DNA from: Stratiolaelaps scimitus
Lineage: Eukaryota > Arthropoda > Arachnida > Mesostigmata > Laelapidae
Reading direction: 5' to 3'
NCBI GenBank assembly: GCA_019614645.1
Contig: JABWDB010000005.1
Location: 6,170,001-6,234,000 of the forward strand
Length of the DNA: 64,000 bases
The notes beneath the pieces were generated by a model. That model did no database searches, was not told the origin of the DNA, and was given only the letters and a program-made list of their open reading frames with translations. This document shows, piece after piece, positions 50,160 through 62,109 of the stretch; the first letter of the stretch is position 1; each line of letters opens with the position of its first letter. The translations under genes were made by a program, and so were the position numbers.

Positions 50160-50458
50160 TTTCTCGGGTCCGGATTTTCTAGTGGATAGACGATGCGTTT
50201 CGCTGCACCCCATCGGCAGCCGAGAACATGCTGTCAAAAAATCACGATCAGTGATCGAATAATTGGAGCTACGGATATCTTCTGATGGGCTACTACAGAA
50301 GACTATCTCGGGCGTTCGAAACTCTGGCGGCTCTCCACCGAACAGGCCAAGCTTGTAAGCCACTACTTACGCTGTGCCCCAGCAAAAACAAACAATAACC
50401 AGAAGTTCGATACTTGCTTCCGTCAATAAACATTTGTTTGAATTTGAATTTGAATTTG
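50160..50458 (+). mobile_element. Candidate retroelement 3' end with GAATTT tail
   Basis: The stretch ends in AATAAACATTTG followed by repeated GAATTT units (to about 50458), a common 3' end of non-LTR elements and the SINEs they mobilise. CTAGTGGATAGACGATGCG near 50180 resembles a tRNA A box region, and GGCGTTCGAAACTC near 50313 a diverged B box, although the spacing of 130 bases is long. The body differs from the SINE at 48371. The left boundary is uncertain. Confidence 0.4.
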
Positions 50459-50639
50459 CTTCGAGCGGTCCCCTGCTGGCACTTGCGAGCAGCAATTCAC
50501 AGCAAAAACGAGTTGTTCGCCTCTTTAGCCCGTGAGCCGCTAACTAGACCCCGCCGCGCTCGACGTTGCCATCGATACAACAACGACGTGATCGACCCCG
50601 ACACGCAAGCAGCCACAAATTGACGGCCATTTCTTCAGA

Positions 50640-53600
50640 ACGGGTTACATTTCTTGATTATTATTATTATTCTTGATGTGAGCTAATCAGCTAGATCGAA
50701 GTAGCAACTGTCAGCAATCGCCGGGGAAGCCGGCAACGATGAAAGCTCCCCTCTCAATGGTGGTGCAATGCAAACGTTGCTTAGGCTGCTGCTGTTGCAG
50801 TTCGGTTTGTGTTGATGTAGAAGAAGTTAGCACGCAGCTGGATCGTTTTCGGCGACCAGTGTCAGAGCATTTAGTCGTAGGGGGTTCAGTCGAACAACTC
50901 TGTCAGGTATATCAGGTAGCCAGAGCGGCCTACATTATCGTGGCTAATGTGTAAGGAGGCTCTGTTGGGATCGGTGTCAATGCCGGCTGCCGTTGATCGC
51001 CGAATGGTGCGTGCGACACCCAAGAACGCTGGCCACACTGGTAATAAATGTCACAAAATTTGTGACTGTTCGGTAATGACAAAGGCAAAATTAGGCTGGT
51101 GGAAAGCAAAACAAGAAAACATTCGATACATTGTGCTAATAGCTGTGGCAGTTATGCGTTCATCCGAGTGGACGCCGATTCGAAACATGGTCTAATTGGA
51201 TAATGGTGGATATTTTAAAGCGAGCGCTGTTGTATATATTGTATATGTGTGGTCCATAAAGTACACAGCTCGTCGGCTAAGCATATGATTCACCTTCGCT
51301 TTTTCCTCTTAGGAGCAAAGTCGATTTTTCGCGCCCGTACCAGAGGGACGCATACGTTTTAGACAAACGGAAATGTGCACATGAAGGTGTACCCGCCTTC
51401 ATTGCATCATCGACCCGAAATGGTTGATCAAATAAAGGGTATTTGAGTGAAATGAAGAACATCTCCCCGTAACTTGCTCGCCCGATCATCCATGAGAATC
51501 ACGTTGTGATTGCGGGGACTTGCACCTTCCAATAGAGGATACATCAAAGGTGCGCCTGCAGCAGTAGAAGAAGCTGTATAAGGAAGGTGATTTCTTTCAG
51601 AATTTTGGTTTTTACATATAGCAAATCTCCGATAGGTTGAAATTGACAAAAATAGTCGAAATTAAGATAAAAGCGCTTCTGCTTTTCACAGACCGAACGT
51701 CATTAGAAATCAATTGTTTTACTTTCGTCAATTTATAGTGGTACAGGCTCTATTATACTTTGATAACTTCTAGATTTTGTTCGAGTTCATGTAGTTGCCT
51801 GCCTCTTACGAAGGGTAGTGGCTAATTTGACAGCAAGCTTTTCAGCTCGTTGTCATGAACAGATCACCCAGCAGAGTCCAATTCGCGGTGTCATTCATCG
51901 AGAATCGAGAGTCATTTTGTCCGCCATCACAATGCCGGTCCAGTCGCCTCTTGGCACGTCTACGCGCCGAGCACAGCAATGACGAATTTGACCACAAGGT
52001 GGCGGCGGTGTATCGCTCCCGTTAACTTATGGAGCGGTGACTCCAGTACGTGGTGCTGATCGTACAACGCATGACAATTTCAATGTGTGGTCCTAAACAC
52101 TGCTGCAGAATTGCAACTTTTTCAACGTCCGCCGTATTTGGTCATATTTAACGGTATACTGCTGGCTTAAACAGCATGGCCACCTGTGTCACTCAGCTGT
52201 AGTCGTGAAATTGCACGCGAAACAGCGGACGGAAGCGACATAGCGAGCGGAGAGGTTAGAAAGACAGGGTTCAAACAACCGCTGGATTACCTGGCTAACT
52301 TGGATCGCGGTTTGATTAGCAGCTGAATCAAAATCATTGAAGCACTTCCATTGTGGCATGGCAATCATCGCTAGAGGAAGTTATTAATGGAATGTGACAA
52401 CTATTGATGAGAAATAGAACGCCAGCCGAACGTGCACTTGTTCTACGGCGAAAATTATCCGCGATAGATGTATGGAAGCGGCGAACCTATCCACCGTAGC
52501 CAATCCAAACTTAGAATAGTAAAGCATTCGTCTATATGAACAGCAGCCTCCCAACTTACATTGATTAGTTCATTCCGAAAATCCAGTCATGTTGGCAAAC
52601 AACTAGATCAATGAATGTGCACTCAAATCGCTAACACGAGTAGGCTTTCAAGAGGGAGTTGATACAACGAATCTCATAATCGGCTTCTTCATCGACACGA
52701 TGCGGTTACGTCTCTCATCTGGAAGGTCCCACGAACGCGAAGTCGTTACCCGACTGATGTTCGAGGACGAGATCGCAACGCTCCGGAATGACCGATGAGC
52801 GATATCGACTGTACGATTCGACATTTGCAGGTGGGCTTCTGTGTGCGTTGGAACGCTGCTGCTCTATGCTGCTCTATGCTGTGTTCGGCCTTCATCTGTG
52901 CGGCACTGTGTACATGCTCGGCATTGAAGCTAATGGGAAATCACTAAGCGGGGCTAAAACCCGCTTTACTTCGACATGAGTATTTACTACAATGTTCGAC
53001 ACCACTAACAATGAACAACGCGACTGTAACGTATCGTCCGCATACGCTAACGCGTTCAGCAAGGTCCCTTCTCTCTCTCCACTTGCTGCGACGCCCGACC
53101 TCCCAAGATAGACAGTTGGCAGAGCGGAGCACCAGGCCACCTCGGCTATCTGAAGTTGGTATTCGGTGTTTGCTTATTTGCTCTAATGCCAATCACACGG
53201 CATTCAACGGATTCAAAACACAAATTATTGATCAGCTGAGTATCAGCGCCGGTTTTGGGTAGTCGGCGCCAGACGGCGCTTTCTCTCAATTATACCCCAA
53301 ACGAAAGGAACGCTACTCAGCGAAGACCATTGGGCCTGGTGGGATCACGGCCCAATCACTCTGTTCGTCCGCCTGCCGACCGACAGAACGACCAGATCGT
53401 TGGTATTGTAGCTGCTTGACTTCAGCTTCGACACCGCGTGAAGTTGATCTCGAGTTCGAGCGCCTGAGCCCCGCAGACGGCAAGGGAGCGAGCGAGCGAG
53501 AGAGAGAGAAACAGCCGAAGCTTTGAGGACCTTCATATTACCGACCATCATTAGCTGTCAAGCTGACGAAGCTCGAACCGTTGTCGCCCCTGTAATATAT

Positions 53601-54930
53601 ACCATTGATGCCCTACTGCACCCTACCCTGCTCGCTCCGTTCAGCTTAGGCCCTGCGCGAATCACCGCTTGCCTCGGCCCTAGACGGCACCGGGTGCCGT
53701 CGCCGCAGCGCCGGTGACTGTGGCGGCGCCAACAGCAGCAGCAGCAGCCGCAGCGACTTCGGCGGCTGTCGTGGCTGCTTCTGCAGTTTTCTGTACAAGC
53801 CGTCGTTCGTACCGGTGGTATTGTTAATGCCGCTGACGTTCGCCTGCCTGGGTTTCTGTCGCCGTTTGCCTGTGAGACTTCTGATCACAGTGGCGGCAGC
53901 AGCAGAACAGAGCAGAAGTTGGAGCCTCCTTACCGACGCCTTCCCCACAACGGCTGTTGCCCACTACGGCACTCCTCCTGTTAGAAAATACCACACCACG
54001 ACACAATCATCGCAATCATCAGTTTGTGCCGTGCCACGAAGGGACAGCGCATTCGTAGCTGTGTCTTTGTGTTGGCAGGAAGTATCGCAGCGTTGGCGTA
54101 GAGTAGTTCCAGCAAGCGTGGTCGGTTAAGGTCTAGAGATTTGCAGCAGGCGGAACCATCTAGGTTTGCTGACACCGCCGGGGGAGCGGTGGTGTTATAC
54201 GAAGTGGTCTTCGGCTGGGACATGCTCCTGCTCTCATTGACCGTCGATTTGAGTGGTAACGGTGGAAGGTCATTGCCCTGAAGGCCCCACAGGAATTGAA
54301 GTGACGCCGTGATGCTCTTCGGGCATAGTAGAGACAGCCTCGAATCCTTCATGGGGATTATCCGTACTGGCACCAGACGTCGATCAGGAAGAGGATACCG
54401 TGTTACTAGTTCTCAAAGGCTTGATTCATTGCGTGATTGATTGATTCGGGTGCTCATTGATAACCGCTTGTATTGTCCGCCTCGAGCCTATTCCACCGGC
54501 ATATACGAGTAGTTCTCCTCCACGTCCCTGTTGTCGCTGTATCCCGTAATTTCGTGCTGTGACGAGCTCAGGTGTGAGTAGAGTACCGCCGAGAACGCCC
54601 ATAGGATTTGGGACAGTTGTCAGTGAAGTCTCCGTTGATTTACCGGCGTGCCCTTAGAATCGTGCCACACGGAAACAAGAGGAGGACTATTTGTATACTG
54701 TGAGTTTGAATTGCTTTAATTAATCGTATAGTCTGTTTGTCAGTGTTTTTCGTTTCGTCGAGCCGTGCATCCGCCACGCACCCCGCTGCGCGCTGAACTC
54801 GTTTGTGCTCGTGCTTGTTTCGGATTCTCTCCTTACTGTTTTGATATCTGTGAGTTCGTGTGCCGCAGAGTTGCCTGGTACCACTTCTCCTGAAGAAGCC
54901 CTCGTGTTTTCTCGAAAAAGGTTAGTGGAT
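50640..54930. other. Intergenic stretch; no gene recognised
   Basis: Open frames exist at 50739-50954, 50947-51195, 52788-53262 and, GC-rich, at 53523-54373 on both strands. None shows a domain, a consistent splice pair or a one-strand coding signal. The segment 53600-54400 is GC-rich with CAG/CTG repeats and could be an untranslated exon or promoter. The rest is featureless to me. Confidence 0.3.
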
Positions 54931-54933
54931 GAC

Positions 54934-55066
54934 AAAGGTAAAGGTAAAGGTTTTATCGGTTTATTGAAGGAGCTGCAATTTTACAATGCTTAAGCTCTCG
55001 TATATGTCACCACGCAGCGGTGCTCGAACCTGCGTCAGTTCCAAAGTCAGAAGTATTTGTCGATTT
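54934..55066 (-). mobile_element. tRNA-derived SINE, copy 2
   Basis: On the minus strand it reads: a tRNA-like arm (CTGACTTTGGAACTGA), B box GGTTCGAGCAC (about 55020-55030), GCTTAAGCATTGTAAAATTG, then AATAAACCGATAAAACC and a tail of CCTTTA units ending near 54934. The copy differs from the one at 48371 by scattered substitutions and a few short indels, including an extra GTG before ACATATA. The two copies diverged after separate insertions. Confidence 0.8.
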
Positions 55067-55069
55067 CAT

Positions 55070-58000
55070 CGTTGTACGCCTTGGTTTTGTTGTTGGCCCA
55101 AAGTACCCACTCACAGTTCATGCGCATTTGCCTGACGTGGTCGTCCCTAGGGTATGGCACGGTGACGGTTAGATAATTACATCATTTTAATACGAGCGTT
55201 ATTCCTTCGCCATGGCGGATGCGCAGCAAGCTAAGGATGAACAGGGAGATTGACTGTGTAAGCAGGGCATGAGGACATACGCGACGAGACGCTCGACCGC
55301 CGTTCATCTTGAGCGCTTCTATTGAACATGCGCCTTCTACAAAAAATCGCTGCGATATTTACTTTGAATGGGTTGTACACAGTTGTATCAAATATTTGAT
55401 TATCGTTAGTACCAGCACAACACCCGCGCGGCCGTAACAGACGATAGAAATGATCCTGTGTTCCTGTCTTGACACCGGCAATACGCCCACGGGGTTAGTG
55501 GTCCTTTGCGAAGACAGCTTTGTTCTTCGTTAGTATTGTGTGTAGAGCTGGTATTCGAAATCGTGTCTTGCGTTCCTCGTTACGACTGCTGTTGGGGAGT
55601 GACGATCTCTGAGCAAGATTGGCCACCGGAATCAATATTGTTGGTTTTCGCTATCTCGTCTCACTAGCTCGAGTAGACATTGAAAAGTGGTGTTTGTCCT
55701 CCAGGTTAGTGCAGGACGAATGAAGGATAGAGAATGCAGAATGTCCTTGAAAACAAGACGAGCACGAGTGCCACGAAGGGTAACAATCTATCTAACCTTT
55801 TCATATTGTTGTTCCTCTTTCTTACGTTAAGCTTATTATTATTATACAAAAATATTATTTCATATTTCTGTGTGCCTTAATATAAACAATGCTAATAATA
55901 ATGCAGTTCATTCAGCGTCTTGCCTCTAATTCATGGTCTGGCGATTACATCATTATGGAGGCTGCTCGCTGAGCCACCATACTGAAGCTGCACCCCTGTT
56001 GCACGTCTCGCTTTATGATTTCGCTCAGAACATCGTGTCTCGGTTTACTTGAAGTTTGCTGTAACAGAGATGAGGTTTCGACTTCATGGTGGAGCGCAGC
56101 TTCGTTGGCAACTACAAGTGCACTGGAAGTGAATTCAAACGAGAACCTTTCGTTTCAATGAGAGAGAGAGAGTCTTCGAAAATTATAGGGAACAAACGCG
56201 GTTGGTATCGCCGCTTGACGCACCACCGTCTCGATTCGTCAGCGTTGTACAGGCGCAAATTGCTGTCACCGGCTACATAACGAACGTGTGCCATAGCTGG
56301 CTACCATTATATCAATCGTTATACTCGGGTTATTATTAGATTCGGTTCCTGCACACCGATCAAGTGGACGTCCTTGCGAATAGACGCTAAGGCTATATTA
56401 CGGGTGCATGCTATACACACTGCATAGGATTCGCTGTGCCGACTTCGCTTGGGTGGGATACCCATGCTGCATGAACTCTCGCAGAATTTATGTCGAATTT
56501 CAACTAGGCACCATCTCAACTTGGTCGCCGATTTGCCAGGGTGAACAACACACAACTATTGGAGGAGCTCGTTGTGCTCTAACTGGAGAAGGACATGTAG
56601 ACATTCGAGGAGAGTAAACAGAGAGTGACCTGTTTTCCCAGTACGAGAACGAGTTACCGCGTTAGCTATCTCAGAAACGAAGCCACCTCAGTTGTTTTGC
56701 GTAGAGTCAGTGACGACTCAGTGAGACGTCAGCGCTAATCGAAAGTCTAGCCCAAATGGTAGGCGATCGTATTGCAAAAAATAAAATCGTCTTGTAGTGA
56801 TTGAACAATTATCCAGTTTCGTTCAGTGCCGTGCACCCAATTCATATTCAAGCGAGAACCCATGATATAGACAATTTCCTCAATTAAATGCTTAGGATTA
56901 GCTTAAACGCTTTAGGATTAGCTTCTCACAGATGTTTAGTTGAACCATGAAAATCTAGCGCGCTCGATCTTTCCGCTCGATAGAGAACACTCGTATCTCT
57001 AGTAGCAGCTAGAATACAAGCACTATGTTTTTGAGAACTAGGCGCCATTGATTTCCGAGTACGAATTCTTCCCTATTGTTTATGCAGAATGGCTCGCGGA
57101 AGCTTGGTCCTTGAGTCGCGTCAGTATCGGAACACATTCGTGGTTCAGGGCATTTCCGCGTAGAGGCACTTTCTCACTTTCAACTGTTGTACGAAGACTG
57201 ATGAGACTAGTCTCATTTCTTTACAAAAAATTGTGAATTCTGTAATGTATCTGCTGGCTGACTGATGCACGTGACGATCAGCGTGGAGAGCAGCGTCCCA
57301 TACTTGCCAATGTCGCTATTGCAACTCGACCGCGCGCTCCATCCAGAATGGAGCGTTCACCACCAAAACACGTATGCTAAGTAAGGTATTCGATGTCGGT
57401 GTGTTTCTTAGAAAGATGCTATTACACAGTGGAATCGAAATCGGGCACGACAAATAACAGACATAATATATGGCAAATAAAATTTCAAAATGCAAATACA
57501 TATTCACACCCAGTGAATACACCGAGAGCGCCTGGGTGTTTGGTTGGGGCGTCGCTCGAGTTCCATTTCGTCTCCTCGTACAGCGTAACCTGCCAACGTT
57601 ACCATTGCTTTTACCATTGTGCTAACTCACCACCTCGCCTTCGTGAGCTGATTAATTTATTTCAGCACATTCAGAGGGAGACCTCTTCAGTCTAACCCAT
57701 CCTCTCTAACCTTTTTCCGAGCCATCTGGAAGGGCAGCTACGCGGGTTTAGTGCGGGGCCTTTGTAAGTTGTGCCCACAGAGTTGTGTTGGTATGGACCG
57801 TCCAACACGTATGTGCATCATGCAGTCCTGTAATCCCCAAGAAAACAAATGCAGGGAGTTTTCTTAGTAATGTGTTGTAAATGTCCGCAATAGAATATGC
57901 TACGATGCGCATGTGCTCCGGTTCGAACCCGAAGAAGTAACCATTTGCTCGGCACCAACTGTTCGGATCCGACCGTCTGTATATTTATCCCTGTGCGACA

Positions 58001-59780
58001 TTTTCAATTTCATTTTGGGTTTGCACACACAGCGAAGGCGGCCTGAACAACGTGCGTTGTGGCTGGCCGGGGCCGTTACCTTGCGGTTCGCATCGCGCTC
58101 TGTTCTCACTTGCTCTTGTCATTGCGTCGCTACAAAAGAAAGTACGAGTGAAATTGATCGAAACGCGGACGATAACAGCGATCAGATAGGTGCTTTAAGT
58201 GCGGAACGAATCAACAACGATGTAGATAGATGTCTCCGCTGAATTGCTGTTGGTAACAAAATGTGCCCCATGTTAACGGTCGCTACGCTCGCCTGTTCAA
58301 AAGGCCGTCGTCTCTTTGTCATCACGACAAAACGAAAAAAAAGTGCAACTTTTGTTGATTCCGCAAAGCAGGAGCGTATTCTATGATGCTGCTACCCTGT
58401 CGTTCTGTGTGTACCGAGTTACGTTGTCATCGTCATGAGCGATAAAGTGTCCCTTGGTAATAGTTAACGCGAAGTGAGTAAATTCATACGATAACGTATA
58501 TATATATATATATACAGAGGAGAATGTTTGTTCGTTACATGTGCTATCAACGCTACAATTCAAAGGATCAGGACAACGGGACAGGAGTGGGTGGAATACA
58601 TTGATTGATATAGCCGGCTCCGTACGCTGGATGTTACAGCGCGCTAATGCAGACAGAACAGATTGATCGATCCATTGAGTCGGTTCGCGTGTCAACGACA
58701 GAAGTGACGACTGTCAACATTTGACTGATGTTTGCCGTCACAACATCATCGGCATCATGAAATACATGACACGGTGATTTGCAGCTAATAGTGAGATTCT
58801 GTTCTTGTTGTTTTGGTGTTCATTGGCGGCGGGCGGGTGTTTGCGTGATCGAGCAGTTATACGCGACACAGGCTTGGCATGCGATCTCTAGTAGGACGTA
58901 GTGGTATTTTATACAGTGAAATAGTGGCATCTATCAGCAGAACAAAAAGTGTTCAGTGATACTTTTCCCCGATTATTCAGATGGACACATAGGATGAACT
59001 CGACGCATGGGCTCGAGTGCGATGAGTACGCGATTAATGTACGCAGGGAACTTTGCACACATTTGCTGCTTATCTAATATATAGCTGATTATTGTACATC
59101 CAGCTGAGTTCATTTATCGAGACGTTGTAATCGGCTTCCGTAATCGCGGTACTCGTTCTATTGCCCTGCTCAACTCTGCCGCTCTGTTCAGCAGACGTGA
59201 TCGTCGTTCAAAATAGCTTTTTTGTTTAAATTCTCTCTCTCTCTCTCTCTGTCTCTCTCCCGCTTTCCTTCTCTATTATTTTTTGCATTTTTCCGGTGAC
59301 ATATGTCCGGAGCGCTTTGGTTGCCTGGTGGAGTTCGGGTTGCCTCCCTTGTAATAGGAGGAGACGGACGTAGGTGAACAAGTTTGATCCCCACCGTTGG
59401 ATGCCTGCATTTAAGAACGGGTAGTCCGTCACATGTAGCAATGCCGAAAGCAGTACCGTGCGTGTAAGATGTTTCGTGCTGAGAACGAGCTCGGCAAATT
59501 CACTCTAATTGCATGCCATCTGTCGAACACATGCTGCTAGCCGTTTCTGCCGCTAAATTGGTGACAGAAAGTGGATAGAGGGTGTGCTCGATTTGACGTT
59601 GACGATGAAATGACTTGGCAGAGTGTGACCTTGGAGATGCAGAAAAAAAATGAAAACAGGAGATCTGCAGTTGCTTTTCGCTGAGTGAACTTTTCTAGAT
59701 TTTATATTTGGGCGTATTTTTTAACATTTTGCTGTTAACTTACTTACACGTTTGTCGTATGGTATGACACGTCATTTTTC
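55070..59780. other. Intergenic stretch; no gene recognised
   Basis: Scattered short open frames, a (TA)n array near 58497-58515 and (CT)n near 59232-59250. The frames at 57393-57695 and 57913-58242 show no domain. Nothing else could be supported. Confidence 0.3.
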
Positions 59781-59783
59781 CAG

Positions 59784-60058
59784 AGGTTTTATAAATCATA
59801 CTATCCTGCTTGCTCGGACATCAAATTAAAGGTCCCGTAACATGGCCCCATAAGGGAAGGGTACCAAATGTATCTTTCGATAGCATTTGGTGGTCGGACG
59901 ATTTGGTGGTTCTTGTGAGCATCTGCGGAAATATGCATTTCCCGCTTGTCACAACTAGTGACCCTGGAACATATCCAATGTGTACCACATGCGTTTGGTC
60001 ATTGGTGTCACAATATCGCCGCATCGCTGAATGTAATCAAGCTACTCTGAATGTTTGG
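59784..60058 (+). pseudogene. Exon-like sequence with an apparent frameshift, unassigned
   Basis: A TTTCCAG acceptor ends at about 59783. From there one frame reads FYKSYYPACSDIKLK and then stops. The next frame takes over at the same point and runs GRVPNVSFDSIWWSDD through CNQATLNV to a GTAAAT donor at about 60059. Both halves look like real protein and are contiguous only if a frame change is allowed, so this seems to be a decayed exon, or an exon with an internal acceptor near 59827. I do not recognise the protein. Confidence 0.3.
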
Positions 60059-60303
60059 TAAATGCATAGATACTTTTCGTGTAGGTGCCTCCTATAATTT
60101 GGCCAGAAACAATCGACCTTTGTTCGACCATACGATATCGTCAGCAAGCTACGCTATCATCAACAATTCCTTCCAAACGTTTCTCACTGGCAAATATAGG
60201 AGAACACCTTCTGCGCCAATATAGTCGCTTGCCTCTCCCATGATGAGACTTGAAAAAAAAGGCATCGTTTAGTGCAAGGCCCTGCCTGAGCGTGGCTTTC
60301 CGC

Positions 60304-60359
60304 GGCAGCCGAGGGCACTTTCGTTCACTTCCGGCAGCCGAGGGCACTTTCGCGCCACT
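60304..60359. repeat. Two tandem copies of a 29-bp unit
   Basis: GGCAGCCGAGGGCACTTTCG begins at 60304 and again at 60333, with following bases also similar. This is a recent direct duplication with only a few differences. Confidence 0.8.
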
Positions 60360-60598
60360 TTGTGACTAAGCGACCTCACCCAGCAGAAATCGATATTAAT
60401 TTCATTGACAAATCTGCACGTAACGACCGCATCGATTCGTATGCGCCCTGTGGAGTTTCAAGGGGAAACCCAATGGTTTCCCAAAGGTCCCTGTCCCTGT
60501 ACCCCTACTCGATACAAGTGGACAAAACATTGCTATCGGCAAAATCGATGAAGTCTGCGTGTCGAGAAGACAGCGATGAAATTTGACCGAATTCTCAC

Positions 60599-60718
60599 CA
60601 ACAGGTAGAGCAGGTAGTCGAACAACAATGTCGGCCCCACATTCGTGCCAGTCATCTGATTGGCAGGTTGCACGGAGACTACCACCACCAGGACGACGAT
60701 GGAAATCTGTTGCTTCAT
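60599..60718 (-). CDS. Candidate first exon of a minus-strand secreted protein
   Basis: The minus-strand ATG at 60718 starts 40 codons: a textbook signal peptide (MKQQISIVVLVVVVSVQPA) and then NQMTGTNVGPTLLFDYLL, ending at a GTGAGA donor in phase 0. Further exons would lie at lower coordinates on the minus strand, but I could not identify them. A plus-strand frame over the same bases (60583-61056) is longer but looks like a shadow. Confidence 0.35.
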
Positions 60719-61645
60719 GCGGTCCTAGGTATCTCGACAAGACTGGCGTTGCTCTGGGATCCCCAAGGACACTGACAGCTAGATCTGTCCAGCCGTCCTT
60801 GGCTCGGCCGAAAGGTGTGTCCGGACGACCCCGTCATCGTTTGTGTAGTTTCCATTTGCCACAGCTGTTAGCGGAACCAGTTCAACTTAAAGTGCTGACA
60901 AGAAACACGTTGAGCTTTTCAGCAAGTAGAGGCCGTAGGTGGATGTCTGTTGCTCGAGGGACCGGAGAAAGCAATTCACAATTTTGTGAAATTCAAAGCG
61001 CCCACATGCATTATTCCCGTCGAATCGCATGCAGTGATATGAGAAGAAGACGATAACCGTGAAGCTCTCGTGAGAGGTCAGACGATTAGTGGTAGCAGTG
61101 TGTAATACGTTTATTAATATGTATTTTGAATAGTTTTCGCTACGCGAGGTATAGCGAGCTGAAATATTTTCTAACAGCACAGTGACGAAATTCATTTAAT
61201 CAACACAAATCTGTAACTATGCAAAGTTACAATCAGTATTCATCACATCACAGACAGATCAGGCTGCCGCTTGGTCTTCTGTCAAAAATCGATTTCAACA
61301 ATTTCGTTCAGGGAGCGTTCGAGCATTTGCAGCGTATCCACAGAGCGTAGATTTTGCGGGAGATAGTCCAGATCCGTTCCTGCAAAGTGTACGAAGAATC
61401 GTCGAAACGAATGGGCACAACCTACCGAAGGGCGCGTAGACACAGACTCTGTTGATCGTCTATATACTACGATACAATTCGTATCATACTATTTTGGCTC
61501 ATATAGTCGTAGATATTCTCGTTGTACAACGGATTTTTCGCCAGAAAATGACTGACTTCATAATAACAACAATACACAATGCACATAACATTACAGTTGA
61601 ATGGAAAAGGCCATAAATGAGTTGATTGCGTAACAACAAAGTGAC

Positions 61646-61754
61646 CAACGATGATGTCGACGAGCTTCTCGAGGTCGACGTCGGATTTCTGGTCGGCTGG
61701 GGCCATCTTCTCGGACATCGCGCGTTCGGCACGGCCGGTCGTCAGCTGCTGCTG
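61646..61754 (-). CDS. Candidate internal or first exon on the minus strand
   Basis: After a CATTAG acceptor the minus frame reads QQQLTTGRAERAMSEKMAPA and then DQKSDVDLEKLVDIIV, ending at a weak GTCACT donor. The codons are C/G-ended and the peptide looks genuine, unlike the surrounding AT-rich DNA. It may be the 5' part of the same minus-strand gene as the signal-peptide exon near 60.6 kb, or a separate paralog. I do not recognise the protein. Confidence 0.3.
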
Positions 61755-61857
61755 CTAATGCAAGCTAGATGTTCGGGTACAGGCGATGAGAAGAAAAATA
61801 CAAAAAATTAACAAATGATAAACGTACATCTTGACTGACCTAAGACTTCTTCTCAGT

Positions 61858-61858
61858 C

Positions 61859-61900
<42 letters not shown>
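61858..61900. repeat. (TTA)14 microsatellite
   Basis: About fourteen uninterrupted TTA units sit directly next to the inverted repeat that begins at 61901. Confidence 0.9.
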
Positions 61901-61902
<2 letters not shown>

Positions 61903-61953
61903 ACCAGGTATATATTATATATTTAGTTTGTACCAAATATACATACCTGGTTA
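61901..61953. repeat. Inverted repeat with 11-bp outer arms
   Basis: TAACCAGGTAT at 61901-61911 is the exact reverse complement of 61943-61953. Inner AT-rich sequence (ATATTT...AAATAT) can extend the pairing, giving a hairpin of about 53 bases. Confidence 0.75.
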
Positions 61954-62017
61954 CGCATTTTCAAATATATTACCGCTCTTCCGAAAAGGTTTCGCAATTT
62001 CCGTATTCGCGATGAAA

Positions 62018-62080
62018 GACGACCCCTTTCATCTTTCTTAAAAGTAAAACCTACTTTTAAGAAAGATGAAAGGGGTCGTC
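62018..62080. repeat. Perfect inverted repeat, 29-bp arms with 5-base spacer
   Basis: Bases 62018-62046 and 62052-62080 are exact reverse complements with AAACC between them. The match stops abruptly on both sides. A 12-mer from the arm (TCTTTCTTAAAA, 62032-62043) recurs in direct orientation at 62090-62101. It could be a foldback or MITE remnant, a replication or palindrome duplication, or a small hairpin RNA source. Confidence 0.95.
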
Positions 62081-62109
62081 GTAAGGGGCTCTTTCTTAAA
62101 ACAGGCGTG

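Noticed and set aside
52260..52800. Tc1-like transposase resemblance in scattered frames
   Set aside because: Only short, frame-shifting fragments suggest it; no helix-turn-helix or DDE block can be followed.
52892..53140. Minus-strand ORF with ALAYADDTL, like a reverse-transcriptase catalytic box
   Set aside because: None of the flanking RT blocks (QGDS, GL.vN..KT) is present in any frame, so the YADD match looks accidental.
57910..57935. GGTTCGAACCC as the T arm of a tRNA gene
   Set aside because: No matching A box, anticodon arm or acceptor stem at the right distances.
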